Source: a virus. Taken from it: 25,374 bases of DNA. This document shows, one piece after another, positions 19,475 to 25,374 of the stretch. The notes beneath the pieces are model-generated. The model had not been told where the DNA came from. It saw nothing but the letters and a program-made list of their open reading frames with translations, and ran no database searches. The stretch spans positions 1 to 25,374 of IMG/VR virus record IMGVR_UViG_3300046007_014014, one strand, 5' to 3'. A program made the translations under genes and the position numbers. Within the stretch, counting starts at the first letter, position 1. Every line of letters begins with the position of its first letter.

Positions 19475-20557
19475 ATGCGCGACTACAGCCCCAACACCGT
19501 CACCACCGCCTACGCCGCCGACGGCCGCGGCCCTGCCGTTTACGGCAAGTACCGCGAGCACGGCTACGCCGTGAACCCCCTCACCGCCCAGCTCGGCACC
19601 TTCGTCCCCGAGCGCGCCTCCGCCACCGAGGCCTTCGCCATCGCCGGCCTCAACTGGACCGCCGAGAAGCGCCCCGTCTTCTACATGGGCCCCGACGGCC
19701 GCCGCATCGAGGCCCCCGACCACTGCTCCATCGTCCGCAGTGACAACGACGCCCTGCTCGGCATCCACGGCACCGCCTACACCCCGGTGCAGAACGACGC
19801 CCTGATCAACCTCCTCGACTACCTCCGCGAGAACATCCACCTCGAGACCGTCCTCTCCATCCGCGACGGCCGCCGCGTCTTCGCCACCGCCGCCATCGAC
19901 ACCGAGAGCGAAGTCGTCCCCGGCGACCGCGTCCGCCGCTACCTCCACCTCTTCAACTCCCACGACGGCAGCTCCGGCTTCGGCGTCTTCTTCAGCGACG
20001 TCCGCCTCGCCTGCGCCAATCAGCTCAACTACCTAACCGGCCGCGCCGCTACCCACGCCGCGTCCGCCGGCACCGGCCTCCGTCGCAAGCACACCAGCAG
20101 CGTCACCGAGTTCGCCCGCCATCTCCCGCAGCTGATCGACATCGAGCGCCGCACCTTCGCCGCCTCCATCGACGAGCTGCGCTCCCTCGCCAGCCTGCGC
20201 CTCACCCCCGAGACCGCCCGCCGCGTCCTCGAAGCCACCTACGCCGACAAACTCACCACCCCCATCCGCGACAAATCCACCGGCGACAAGCGCCCCCGCG
20301 TGCTCGCCGACCTCCCCGAGATCGCCACCATCCGCAGCCACTACTCCGGCACAACTGGCCTCGGCATTCACGACATCCCCGGCATCCCTGGCACCGCTTA
20401 CGCCCTCTTCAACGCCATCACCCAGCACGCCACCCACGACTCCGGCCGTGCCACCGACTCCACCGAGCGCGCCCGGGCCCGCCTCGAAGCGCTCTGGGGC
20501 GGCGCTGCCGCCAAGCGCATCGAGCGCGCCCGCGAAGCCTGCTTGGCGCTGGTGTAG
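19475..20557 (+). CDS. DUF932 (phage/plasmid-like) protein
   Basis: 360 residues. Blocks GLNWTAEKRPVFYMGPDGRR, HCSIVRSDNDALLGIHGTAY, TPVQNDALINLLDYL, then VRRYLHLFNSHDGSSGFGVF and RLACANQLNYL are the family signature of DUF932/TIGR03299, common in phages, plasmids and ICEs. The biochemical role is unsettled; association with replication or plasmid maintenance has been suggested for the family. It is the largest right-arm gene, preceded by a structured leader and followed by a GC-rich hairpin (20573-20589), so it may be its own unit. ATG at 19475 is the first in frame. Confidence 0.85.
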   Translation: MRDYSPNTVTTAYAADGRGPAVYGKYREHGYAVNPLTAQLGTFVPERASATEAFAIAGLNWTAEKRPVFYMGPDGRRIEAPDHCSIVRSDNDALLGIHGTAYTPVQNDALINLLDYLRENIHLETVLSIRDGRRVFATAAIDTESEVVPGDRVRRYLHLFNSHDGSSGFGVFFSDVRLACANQLNYLTGRAATHAASAGTGLRRKHTSSVTEFARHLPQLIDIERRTFAASIDELRSLASLRLTPETARRVLEATYADKLTTPIRDKSTGDKRPRVLADLPEIATIRSHYSGTTGLGIHDIPGIPGTAYALFNAITQHATHDSGRATDSTERARARLEALWGGAAAKRIERAREACLALV

Positions 20558-20572
20558 CCAGCACCCTGCTGT

Positions 20573-20589
20573 GGCCGGCTCCGCCGGCC
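20573..20589 (+). terminator. GC hairpin after DUF932 (weak terminator)
   Basis: GGCCGG / CCGGCC with a five-base loop, followed by TTCCTACCCTT rather than a clean T-tract. It lies 15 nt after the stop. Confidence 0.45.
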
Positions 20590-20621
20590 TTCCTACCCTT
20601 GCCCTAGAGCGCCCTCCAGCC

Positions 20622-21026
20622 GTGCAAATCCCCGACAGCCCTGAGGCACTCTTCGAGCACCTCAGCGACAGCAGCGTCCGCGAGATGTTCTCCAACTACG
20701 ACGCCCTGCGCCCCCGACACCGCAAGCTCGTCCACCTGCTCCACACCGAGCTCACCAAGGGCGAACTCAGCGACTCGGCCTTCATGGACACGATCGCCTT
20801 CATCACCCTGCTCTGGCGCTGCTTCAACCGCACCGCCTGCTTGCAGATCGAGCAGCTGATCGACGACCACGACGAGCTCGAACCTCGCTGGATCAACGCC
20901 GCCCTCGACTACGCCCGCGTCAACCAGTTCATCGACGCATGCCTCAACCTCTACGACGCCGCCCCCGACCTAACCGAGCTCGACGGCGAGAGCACCTACC
21001 ACATCCGACGCACCTTGCCAGACTGA
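20622..21026 (+). CDS. Helical acidic hypothetical protein
   Basis: 134 residues from GTG 20622 (VQIPDSPEALFEHLSDSSVR). Long helical segments, LVHLLHTELTKGELSDSAFM then LWRCFNRTACLQIEQLIDDH. No motif recognised. An ATG at 20685 is an alternative start. It stands between two non-coding gaps of about 70-80 nt. Confidence 0.6.
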   Translation: MQIPDSPEALFEHLSDSSVREMFSNYDALRPRHRKLVHLLHTELTKGELSDSAFMDTIAFITLLWRCFNRTACLQIEQLIDDHDELEPRWINAALDYARVNQFIDACLNLYDAAPDLTELDGESTYHIRRTLPD

Positions 21027-21105
21027 TAAAGCCGGCCCTCCCCGAGCGCTGAGCGCCGCCCGGCCCACTCTTCACTCCCCTTCACGGCCCTGCCGTTGCT
21101 TTCGC

Positions 21106-21291
21106 ATGGCTTCGCTTGCGTTCGCCTACTACGACCTGTGCAACCCCACCACAGGCACCATCCTCTATCGCACTTGCGCCACCACCTCCGAGATCCTCCA
21201 AGCCAATGCCCGACTACGAGACAGCGGGATATCCAGCCGCTACTACCCAGCCGACACCTTCCACGCGCCTCTACTACACGATCCGCGCTGA
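21106..21291 (+). CDS. Small hypothetical protein
   Basis: 61 residues, MASLAFAYYDLCNPTTGTIL, then YRTCATTSEILQANARLRDS. Beta-hairpin plus helix in character. Its 3' part overlaps the next gene by 86 nt in another frame, which is unusual in this window. Confidence 0.55.
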   Translation: MASLAFAYYDLCNPTTGTILYRTCATTSEILQANARLRDSGISSRYYPADTFHAPLLHDPR

Positions 21292-21475
21292 GGGCGGCTT
21301 CCTCGCCGCCAGCCACGCCTCCGACGGTCCACCCATCACGACAACCGCCGCCCCCGAGAGCGCCACGCGCTTCGTCGACATCCTGACCGCCGGTCGCCGC
21401 GCCGCCGCGCTACAGCAACTCGGCTGGCGCGACCTGCGCGTCATCGCCATCTACCTCCCATCCACACGCCCATGA
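21206..21475 (+). CDS. Small hypothetical protein overlapping the previous gene
   Basis: 89 residues from ATG 21206. The N-terminal 26 residues come from the overlap and are Pro/Thr-rich; the rest (LYYTIRAEGGFLAASHASDG, then ATRFVDILTAGRRAAALQQL GWRDLRVIAI) looks like a folded alpha/beta protein. The true start may differ. Coupled downstream by ATGA. Confidence 0.55.
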   Translation: MPDYETAGYPAATTQPTPSTRLYYTIRAEGGFLAASHASDGPPITTTAAPESATRFVDILTAGRRAAALQQLGWRDLRVIAIYLPSTRP

Positions 21476-21867
21476 GTAAAGCCGTCCCCCCTGAGCGCTA
21501 CACCGAACTGATCACCCTTGCGGAAGCCCACTACTCCCGCCAAGGCTTCGTCAAGTGGAGCGCCCTGGCCACCGAGCTCGGCCTCAGCCGCCAACGCATC
21601 CTCCAGCTCATGCAGCAGGCCGTCGGCCTCGGCTACATCACCAGCGACGACCTCGACCGCTATCGCTCCGAGGCCGCTCGCCGCATGGCCGCCCGCACCA
21701 ACCGCGAGCTACGCCGCGACCTGGAGCGCCTCAAGCTGCAGGTCGTGCTCACCCCCGACAATCTCAGCTGGCTCGACGCCGCGCTCGCTGCCGCCCCCTA
21801 CGGCATCACCCGCAGCGACCTGATCAACACAGCTATTGCACATTTCCGCACCGCCACCAATGCGTAA
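21472..21867 (+). CDS. Putative DNA-binding protein with HTH
   Basis: 131 residues. FVKWSALATELGLSRQRILQ then LMQQAVGLGYI form a winged-helix/HTH-like segment (~residues 22-56). A charged helix RRMAARTNRELRRDLERLKL follows, then a C-terminal LTPDNLSWLDAALA...ITRSDLINTAIAHF that resembles a ribbon-helix-helix. A regulator or partition-like role is possible. Coupled to both neighbours by overlap. Confidence 0.6.
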   Translation: MSKAVPPERYTELITLAEAHYSRQGFVKWSALATELGLSRQRILQLMQQAVGLGYITSDDLDRYRSEAARRMAARTNRELRRDLERLKLQVVLTPDNLSWLDAALAAAPYGITRSDLINTAIAHFRTATNA

Positions 21868-22030
21868 AGCCACCCTCTTCCGCTCCATAGCCCGCTACTG
21901 CTCCGAGCTCGCCCCCATCGCCGGCCCCGTGCTGCTCAGCGCCGCCGACCTCGCAGGCGCCCTCGAACGCGCCGCCCTACCGGCAGCCGCACCACCCGCC
22001 AAACTGCCGGGATCCCCCGAGGACGACTGA
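21860..22030 (+). CDS. Small Ala-rich hypothetical protein
   Basis: 56 residues from ATG 21860, overlapping the previous stop by 8 nt. MRKATLFRSIARYCSELAPI then LLSAADLAGALERAALPAAA and an acidic end. Moderately hydrophobic centre but no clear TM. Unknown. Confidence 0.55.
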   Translation: MRKATLFRSIARYCSELAPIAGPVLLSAADLAGALERAALPAAAPPAKLPGSPEDD

Positions 22031-22040
22031 TCCGCACCCC

Positions 22041-22283
22041 TTGCCCACCCACATCGACCCTCTGCAACTCCCTGATGACCACTTCATCGAGCGCGCCCGC
22101 GCCATGTGCGCGACAAAGATCCCTCACCTGAACCGCCAGGCAGCTGCCGCGCACCTCCGCCGCGGCAGCTACAACGGCACCCCGTATCACTGCCCTATCT
22201 GTGGCGACTGGCACACCACGACCTACGACCGTGCCCAAGCCAAACGCTTCGCTCGCCGCTTGTCCCGCCTACTCCGCAACTAA
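22041..22283 (+). CDS. Small zinc-ribbon-like protein
   Basis: 80 residues from TTG 22041. The helical basic middle (CATKIPHLNRQAAAAHLRRG) leads to YHCPICGDWHTTT, matching the CPxCGxWH(L)T signature of short phage proteins, then a basic helix. A single CxxC plus His could bind zinc or mediate dimerisation. The TTG start is uncertain; ATG 22104 would drop 21 residues. Confidence 0.65.
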   Translation: MPTHIDPLQLPDDHFIERARAMCATKIPHLNRQAAAAHLRRGSYNGTPYHCPICGDWHTTTYDRAQAKRFARRLSRLLRN

Positions 22284-22451
22284 ATGCAACGCACAAAGCT
22301 TTATCAAGCCCGCCTTCAATGCCGCACTATCGGCTTGATGGCATTTGACTTAGAAGATGCTAAGGTCTGTCTGCAAGAGCTTTACCCCAATGAAACGATA
22401 CTAAGTCTCATACTCGCTCCCGAATGGTGCAACGACGATGACGCTGCGTAG
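22284..22451 (+). CDS. Small hypothetical protein
   Basis: 55 residues, MQRTKLYQARLQCRTIGLMA then FDLEDAKVCLQELYPNETIL. The ATG follows the preceding stop by one base. Noticeably more AT-rich than its neighbours. Contains an AGTCTCA site (22404). Beta-alpha-beta-like; unknown. Confidence 0.6.
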   Translation: MQRTKLYQARLQCRTIGLMAFDLEDAKVCLQELYPNETILSLILAPEWCNDDDAA

Positions 22452-22463
22452 CACCCACACCAA

Positions 22464-22553
22464 ATGACCCTGCACGAGATCGAACTACTAACAGCTATCT
22501 ACATAGCTGCTTGCTTCCTTCTACTGTTCATCGCCTCCAAACTCCTGCCATGA
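22464..22553 (+). CDS. 29-residue single-TM micropeptide
   Basis: MTLHEIELLTAIYIAACFLL then LFIASKLLP: almost entirely one membrane helix with a short acidic front. ATG at 22464; the stop overlaps the next ATG (ATGA), which supports translation. Possible holin/antiholin-like or membrane-disturbing peptide, by layout only. Confidence 0.5.
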   Translation: MTLHEIELLTAIYIAACFLLLFIASKLLP

Positions 22554-22708
22554 CAATCGACCCCAAAACAGAACAGCGTCGTCAGGACTACCTCGACGCC
22601 CTGTACGAACGCAGCGGCCGCATCTGCAGCACCTACACCGGCCTCTATCAAGAGCGCCTCACCGAGCTCGTCCAACGCGACATGCAGGAGATCCTCAGCG
22701 ATGCCTGA
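22550..22708 (+). CDS. Small helical hypothetical protein
   Basis: 52 residues, MTIDPKTEQRRQDYLDALYE then RSGRICSTYTGLYQERLTEL. Charged helical protein, coupled to both neighbours. No motif recognised. Confidence 0.65.
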   Translation: MTIDPKTEQRRQDYLDALYERSGRICSTYTGLYQERLTELVQRDMQEILSDA

Positions 22709-23057
22709 CTATGCAACACCCGAGCAGTGGGCCCAGTGCGAGGAGTGGGTGAACAACCCCGTCGTCGGAGCTACCGATGCTTGCCTCCTGGAGCTCCGCA
22801 CCAGGGTCAGCGCGCTTGAAGACGACAGCTGGAAGCAAGCAGAGAGCGCCCGCTTCTGCGTTGATGTACTGGTCAAGCGCATCGAAGCGCTGGAGGCCAA
22901 CTCCAAGCGAACTTCTAATCCAAGCCAAATTAGGAGTTCGCTTGTTGAGGATCTCGCCGATCTGATCGCTGTGCAGACCAGGGATCACGGCACCGAGGAC
23001 GACACAGCCGGCGGCACCCGCGCCGGCTGGCTCCTCGAGCGCGAGGCAGAGCGATGA
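22701..23057 (+). CDS. Small hypothetical protein carrying the hairpin repeat
   Basis: 118 residues from ATG 22701. The front TPEQWAQCEEWVNN and coiled-coil LLELRTRVSALEDDSWKQAE resemble small cyanophage proteins I recall. In the middle, the hairpin repeat at 22905-22943 encodes KRTSNPSQIRSS, interrupting the coiled-coil section, after which the frame continues LVEDLADLIAVQTRDHGTED. Coupled by ATGA to the ITPPPELV gene. Function unknown. Confidence 0.7.
   Translation: MPDYATPEQWAQCEEWVNNPVVGATDACLLELRTRVSALEDDSWKQAESARFCVDVLVKRIEALEANSKRTSNPSQIRSSLVEDLADLIAVQTRDHGTEDDTAGGTRAGWLLEREAER
22905..22943 (+). repeat. Hairpin repeat inside a coding sequence (copy 2)
   Basis: AAGCGAACTTCTAAT and ATTAGGAGTTCGCTT form a 15-bp stem (one G-U) around a 9-nt loop. 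The core CTAAT/ATTAGGAG and loop length match copy 1 at 457-481, in an otherwise unrelated gene. Confidence 0.82.
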
Positions 23058-23407
23058 CACAACACCCCATCACCCCACCGCCGGAGCTGGTGCAGGAGTG
23101 GACGGATGCTTTCTGGAACGAGCCTGGAAATTATGTTGGCATAGATGACGAAGCATTAGCCACCCGAGCCGCCCAATGGGGCGCCGACCAAGAGCTGGAG
23201 GCGTGTTGTGAGTGGCTAGAGGAAGAAACCCCGGAGCCATATATCAACGCACTCCGTGCTGCCCGCCGCCCATCTCTGAAGCCGCCGAGCCTGAAGGAGC
23301 AGGCGCTAGAGCAGTTGGATGGAATTGCAGCCGTATTCCGAATGTCTCACGGTGGCGATCTCGTGTGCGACACCATCCGCCGCGCCATTGAGGCGCTACC
23401 TGAATGA
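23054..23407 (+). CDS. ITPPPELV-family protein, paralogue A
   Basis: 117 residues, MTQHPITPPPELVQEWTDAF, then TRAAQWGADQELEACCEWLE, PPSLKEQALEQLDGI and a TIRRAIEALPE ending. The same order occurs in the 303-794 and 23404-23748 genes. Helical and acidic with a conserved CC; function unknown. ATGA overlaps on both sides. Confidence 0.8.
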   Translation: MTQHPITPPPELVQEWTDAFWNEPGNYVGIDDEALATRAAQWGADQELEACCEWLEEETPEPYINALRAARRPSLKPPSLKEQALEQLDGIAAVFRMSHGGDLVCDTIRRAIEALPE

Positions 23408-23748
23408 CTAAACAACAACAACAACCCATCACCCCACCGCCGGAGCTGGTTCAGCAATGGGTTGATGCTTACTTTGGTGGCACGGTTGCCCAAACCAACT
23501 TTCATTTAGACCTTGCCACCCGCGCCGCCCAATGGGGCGCCGACATTGAGCTGGAGGCGTGCTGTGAGTGGGTCAAAAGCAAGCAGACCTATTGGGCACA
23601 CGACGAACTTCGCGCCACCAGGCGGCCCAAACCGCCGAGCTTGAAGAAACAGGCGCTTGACGAGCTGCACATCAGTTTCGACAGGGGCTACCTCAAGGAA
23701 GGAGCTGCCGACACCATCCGCCGCGCACTGGAACAGCTCAATGACTGA
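23404..23748 (+). CDS. ITPPPELV-family protein, paralogue B
   Basis: 114 residues, MTKQQQQPITPPPELVQQWV, then TRAAQWGADIELEACCEWVK and a TIRRALEQLND end. Its DNA matches paralogue A closely over the ITPPPELV and AQWGAD blocks but diverges between, typical of tandem duplication with fast drift. Overlaps the next gene by 8 nt. Confidence 0.8.
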   Translation: MTKQQQQPITPPPELVQQWVDAYFGGTVAQTNFHLDLATRAAQWGADIELEACCEWVKSKQTYWAHDELRATRRPKPPSLKKQALDELHISFDRGYLKEGAADTIRRALEQLND

Positions 23749-23920
23749 CTTTATGAATCTCAAGATGTCTCAAAAGCAGGTCGTATGCCCCAAGCACGGC
23801 ACGCACAAGTACTACATCAGCAGCGACATCGAAGGCCACGAAGGGCACTGGTGCATGTTGTGTTGGCTTGAAAGCCTTGGCCCCACACTGCCGCTTGTGG
23901 AGGAGCAGTCCAATGACTGA
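23741..23920 (+). CDS. Small Cys/His-rich protein (zinc finger-like)
   Basis: 59 residues. VVCPKHGTHKYYISSDIEGH then EGHWCMLCWLESLGP: CPxHG followed by CxxC, spaced like a compact zinc-binding finger. The ATG at 23741 lies in the junction CAATGACTGACTT, which is repeated at the start of the next gene. An internal ATG at 23753 is possible. Confidence 0.65.
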   Translation: MTDFMNLKMSQKQVVCPKHGTHKYYISSDIEGHEGHWCMLCWLESLGPTLPLVEEQSND

Positions 23921-24215
23921 CTTCTCTCCCGCCGCGCAAGCAGTACTGAACGCCGTAACACTTAATCGCTACGACGTACCTTACTACGCCTGTCCGAAGT
24001 CGATTGACCAGATCAAATCCGATGTCGCCGCCGCCTTTCGCGCTGCTGCTGATCAGGTGGTGCCAGATCAACAAGAGCCAGCCAGCTCACCGCACATGGG
24101 CCATTTCATCACCCATGCACATTGGCGCCAATGCCAGGCTATCCGCAACCAACTCCTTGCTCTTGCCACTGAGCTTGAGCCCAGTAATTACGCCCTTGAA
24201 TCACTAACCAAATGA
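23913..24215 (+). CDS. Small hypothetical protein
   Basis: 100 residues, MTDFSPAAQAVLNAVTLNRY and a helix IDQIKSDVAAAFRAAADQVV; a less structured C-terminal half. TDFSPAAQAVLxA proteins are familiar from cyanophage genomes as uncharacterised. Overlaps both neighbours. Confidence 0.68.
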   Translation: MTDFSPAAQAVLNAVTLNRYDVPYYACPKSIDQIKSDVAAAFRAAADQVVPDQQEPASSPHMGHFITHAHWRQCQAIRNQLLALATELEPSNYALESLTK

Positions 24216-24607
24216 AAAACAACACCACCTTCACCATCAGCGTCACCATCGCGAGTCTCGCCGCGCTCGCTTTCATCCTCTGGGGCCTGCCACAACTCGG
24301 CGTCTACAACCGCACCCTCGCCGGTAAAGCCGCACTGATGGAAGCCGAGAGCACCCGCCAGGTGAAAGTCCTCGAAGCCAAAGCCAAGAAAGATTCCGCC
24401 TCTCTCGAGGCCGAAGCCGAGATCGAGCGCGCCAAAGGCGTCGCCGAAGCCAACCGCATCATCGGCGACTCCCTCAAGGACAACCCTCGCTACCTCCAAT
24501 ACCTCTACATCGTTGGCCTCCAAGAAGGCAGCGAAAAAGGCAACCGCACCATCTACGTCCCCACCGAGGGCGGCCTCCCTATCCCCACCCTCGGCATCGA
24601 AAAGTGA
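24212..24607 (+). CDS. Membrane-anchored Band-7/prohibitin-like short protein
   Basis: 131 residues. One N-terminal TM segment (VTIASLAALAFILWGLPQLG), then a long Ala/Glu/Lys-rich helix (MEAESTRQVKVLEAKAKKDS ... EAEAEIERAKGVAEAN) and RYLQYLYIVGLQEG, as in the C-terminal helix of stomatin/prohibitin proteins without the SPFH domain itself. Phages often carry such truncated forms; they may form membrane scaffolds or spanin-like rods. ATGA coupling upstream, GTGA/ATG downstream. Confidence 0.7.
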   Translation: MKNNTTFTISVTIASLAALAFILWGLPQLGVYNRTLAGKAALMEAESTRQVKVLEAKAKKDSASLEAEAEIERAKGVAEANRIIGDSLKDNPRYLQYLYIVGLQEGSEKGNRTIYVPTEGGLPIPTLGIEK

Positions 24608-24612
24608 CTTCC

Positions 24613-24810
24613 ATGGATTACGACCCCAACTACCTCGTCTATCAAGTCGGCTGCATCGAGTGCGGCGTCAGCTCTTATCCCATCAAGACCTGCGCAACCC
24701 TCGACGAAGCCAAATCCGTAGCCACCTCCCACCCCAGCACCTGGGACACCGAGGGCGGCGAAGGCTACGTCACCATCATCGACCTCCACACCTGCAAAAC
24801 CGTCGCATGA
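24613..24810 (+). CDS. Small Cys-containing hypothetical protein
   Basis: 65 residues from ATG 24613 (MDYDPNYLVYQVGCIECGVS). A CxxC pair near the front and ATLDEAKSVATSHPSTWDTE. A GTG at 24604 that overlaps the previous stop is an alternative start. Coupled by ATGA to thyX. Unknown function. Confidence 0.65.
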   Translation: MDYDPNYLVYQVGCIECGVSSYPIKTCATLDEAKSVATSHPSTWDTEGGEGYVTIIDLHTCKTVA

Positions 24811-25374
24811 GTACCTCTCCCATCGACCCTCACTTCCGCGTCGAAGTTTTATCCCGCACTGAGCACCCCCAAACGCTCTGCTGGTGGGCCATGCACCAGG
24901 ACTACTCCGAGAACTTCGTCTTTGATGAAGACCCCCCATCCGAATCCGAGGCCGGCGCCCTCATCGTCAAACACCTCCTCGCCGGCGAGCGAGGCCACTA
25001 CGGACCCCTCGAACACCCCGCCATCACCTTCAACGTCGGCGGCTTCCCCCACTCGGTGATGCAGCAAGCTCGCACCCACCGCGTCGGCGTCAGCTTCGAC
25101 GTTCAATCCGGCCGCTACACCGGCCGCCGCATCCTCGACGTCTGCACCGGCACCCGCGACGCCGAAGAAGTCTTCTACCTCCGCCCCGTCGGTACCTACC
25201 GAGACCGCCAAGGCAAGAAGTACGACTACACCGAAGACCAACGGATCATCCACCGCATCATCTGCATCGACTCCGCCGCCCGCTACAAACTCGCCATCGA
25301 GAACGGCTTCAGCGAAGAACACGCCCGGGACATCATCCCCTACGCCATACGCCAGGACTTCGTCGTCAGCTCTC
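24807..25374 (+). CDS. thyX: Flavin-dependent thymidylate synthase ThyX (3' truncated by window)
   Basis: The frame begins at an ATGA overlap and runs off the right edge, 189 codons seen. HYGPLEHPAITF and QQARTHRVGVSFDVQSGRYT carry the ThyX signature (RHRxxSxNxxSxRY, here RTHRVGVSFDVQSGRY, the variant known to me from cyanobacteria and cyanophages). The front part SENFVFDEDPPSESEAGALI fits FAD-binding folds of the family. It converts dUMP to dTMP with methylenetetrahydrofolate and FAD; together with the dNMP kinase it boosts dTTP supply for replication. No stop is visible inside the window. Confidence 0.92.
   Translation, partial: MSTSPIDPHFRVEVLSRTEHPQTLCWWAMHQDYSENFVFDEDPPSESEAGALIVKHLLAGERGHYGPLEHPAITFNVGGFPHSVMQQARTHRVGVSFDVQSGRYTGRRILDVCTGTRDAEEVFYLRPVGTYRDRQGKKYDYTEDQRIIHRIICIDSAARYKLAIENGFSEEHARDIIPYAIRQDFVVSS

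Noticed and set aside
19427-19963. Long Val/Gly-rich minus-strand ORF opposite DUF932
   Set aside because: Typical antisense shadow of a high-GC gene; the plus strand carries the family signature.
1-25374. Abundant GAGCTC/CGAGCTCG words as a possible regulatory motif
   Set aside because: They mostly fall in frame as Glu-Leu codon pairs in a high-GC codon-biased genome, so codon usage explains them without a regulatory role.

Overview
The window looks like part of a tailed (probably siphovirus-like) cyanophage genome, most likely infecting a high-GC picocyanobacterium of the Synechococcus/Cyanobium type. The evidence is protein family content read by eye: a cyAbrB-type regulator, a group-2-like sigma factor with cyanobacterial core motifs, a PrimPol/zinc-finger/ATPase protein of the kind seen on cyanobacterial replicons, a flavin-dependent thymidylate synthase with the cyanobacterial/cyanophage-style signature, and several small ITPPPELV-type proteins that I associate with cyanophages. 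No integrase, portal, terminase or capsid gene is visible. No database search was possible, so host and morphotype are inferences.

Layout. (1) 1-2233, plus strand: the 3' end of a tail-fibre-like gene, a terminator, small genes, then a one-TM coiled-coil protein (holin or lysis accessory candidate). (2) 2211-9136, minus strand: a small protein, a two-domain endolysin (glucosaminidase + M15 peptidase), a small protein, a cyAbrB regulator, a family A DNA polymerase with proofreading domain, and a 917-residue primase/ATPase. One small plus-strand ORF sits between polymerase and primase. (3) 9137-13153, plus strand: a promoter, an ssDNA-binding-like protein and terminator, then a tightly overlapping run of HTH protein, MGME1/Cas4-like exonuclease, dNMP kinase, small proteins and a complete sigma factor. 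(4) 13155-14783: a minus-strand HNH-like gene of foreign base composition, then about 950 nt without a credible gene but with tandem repeats, three related promoters and many strong hairpins ending in an intrinsic terminator. (5) 14784-25374, plus strand: about 30 small overlapping accessory genes, a DUF932 protein, a gene interrupted by an HNH homing endonuclease, three paralogues/repeat-bearing genes, a Band-7-like membrane protein and a ThyX running off the end.

How it works together (inference): host RNA polymerase would use the TTGAC-type promoters early; the phage sigma and cyAbrB could then redirect transcription. The primase/ATPase, polymerase, SSB and exonuclease form the replication and host-DNA-degradation module; dNMP kinase and ThyX feed dNTP supply.

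The most unusual signals are: a cluster of eight GTCCRAAAC sites inside the 3' end of the primase gene, in both orientations and all three codon frames, which looks like an iteron or origin; a candidate ~0.5 kb structured non-coding RNA at about 14243-14738; and small hairpin repeats embedded in coding sequences.
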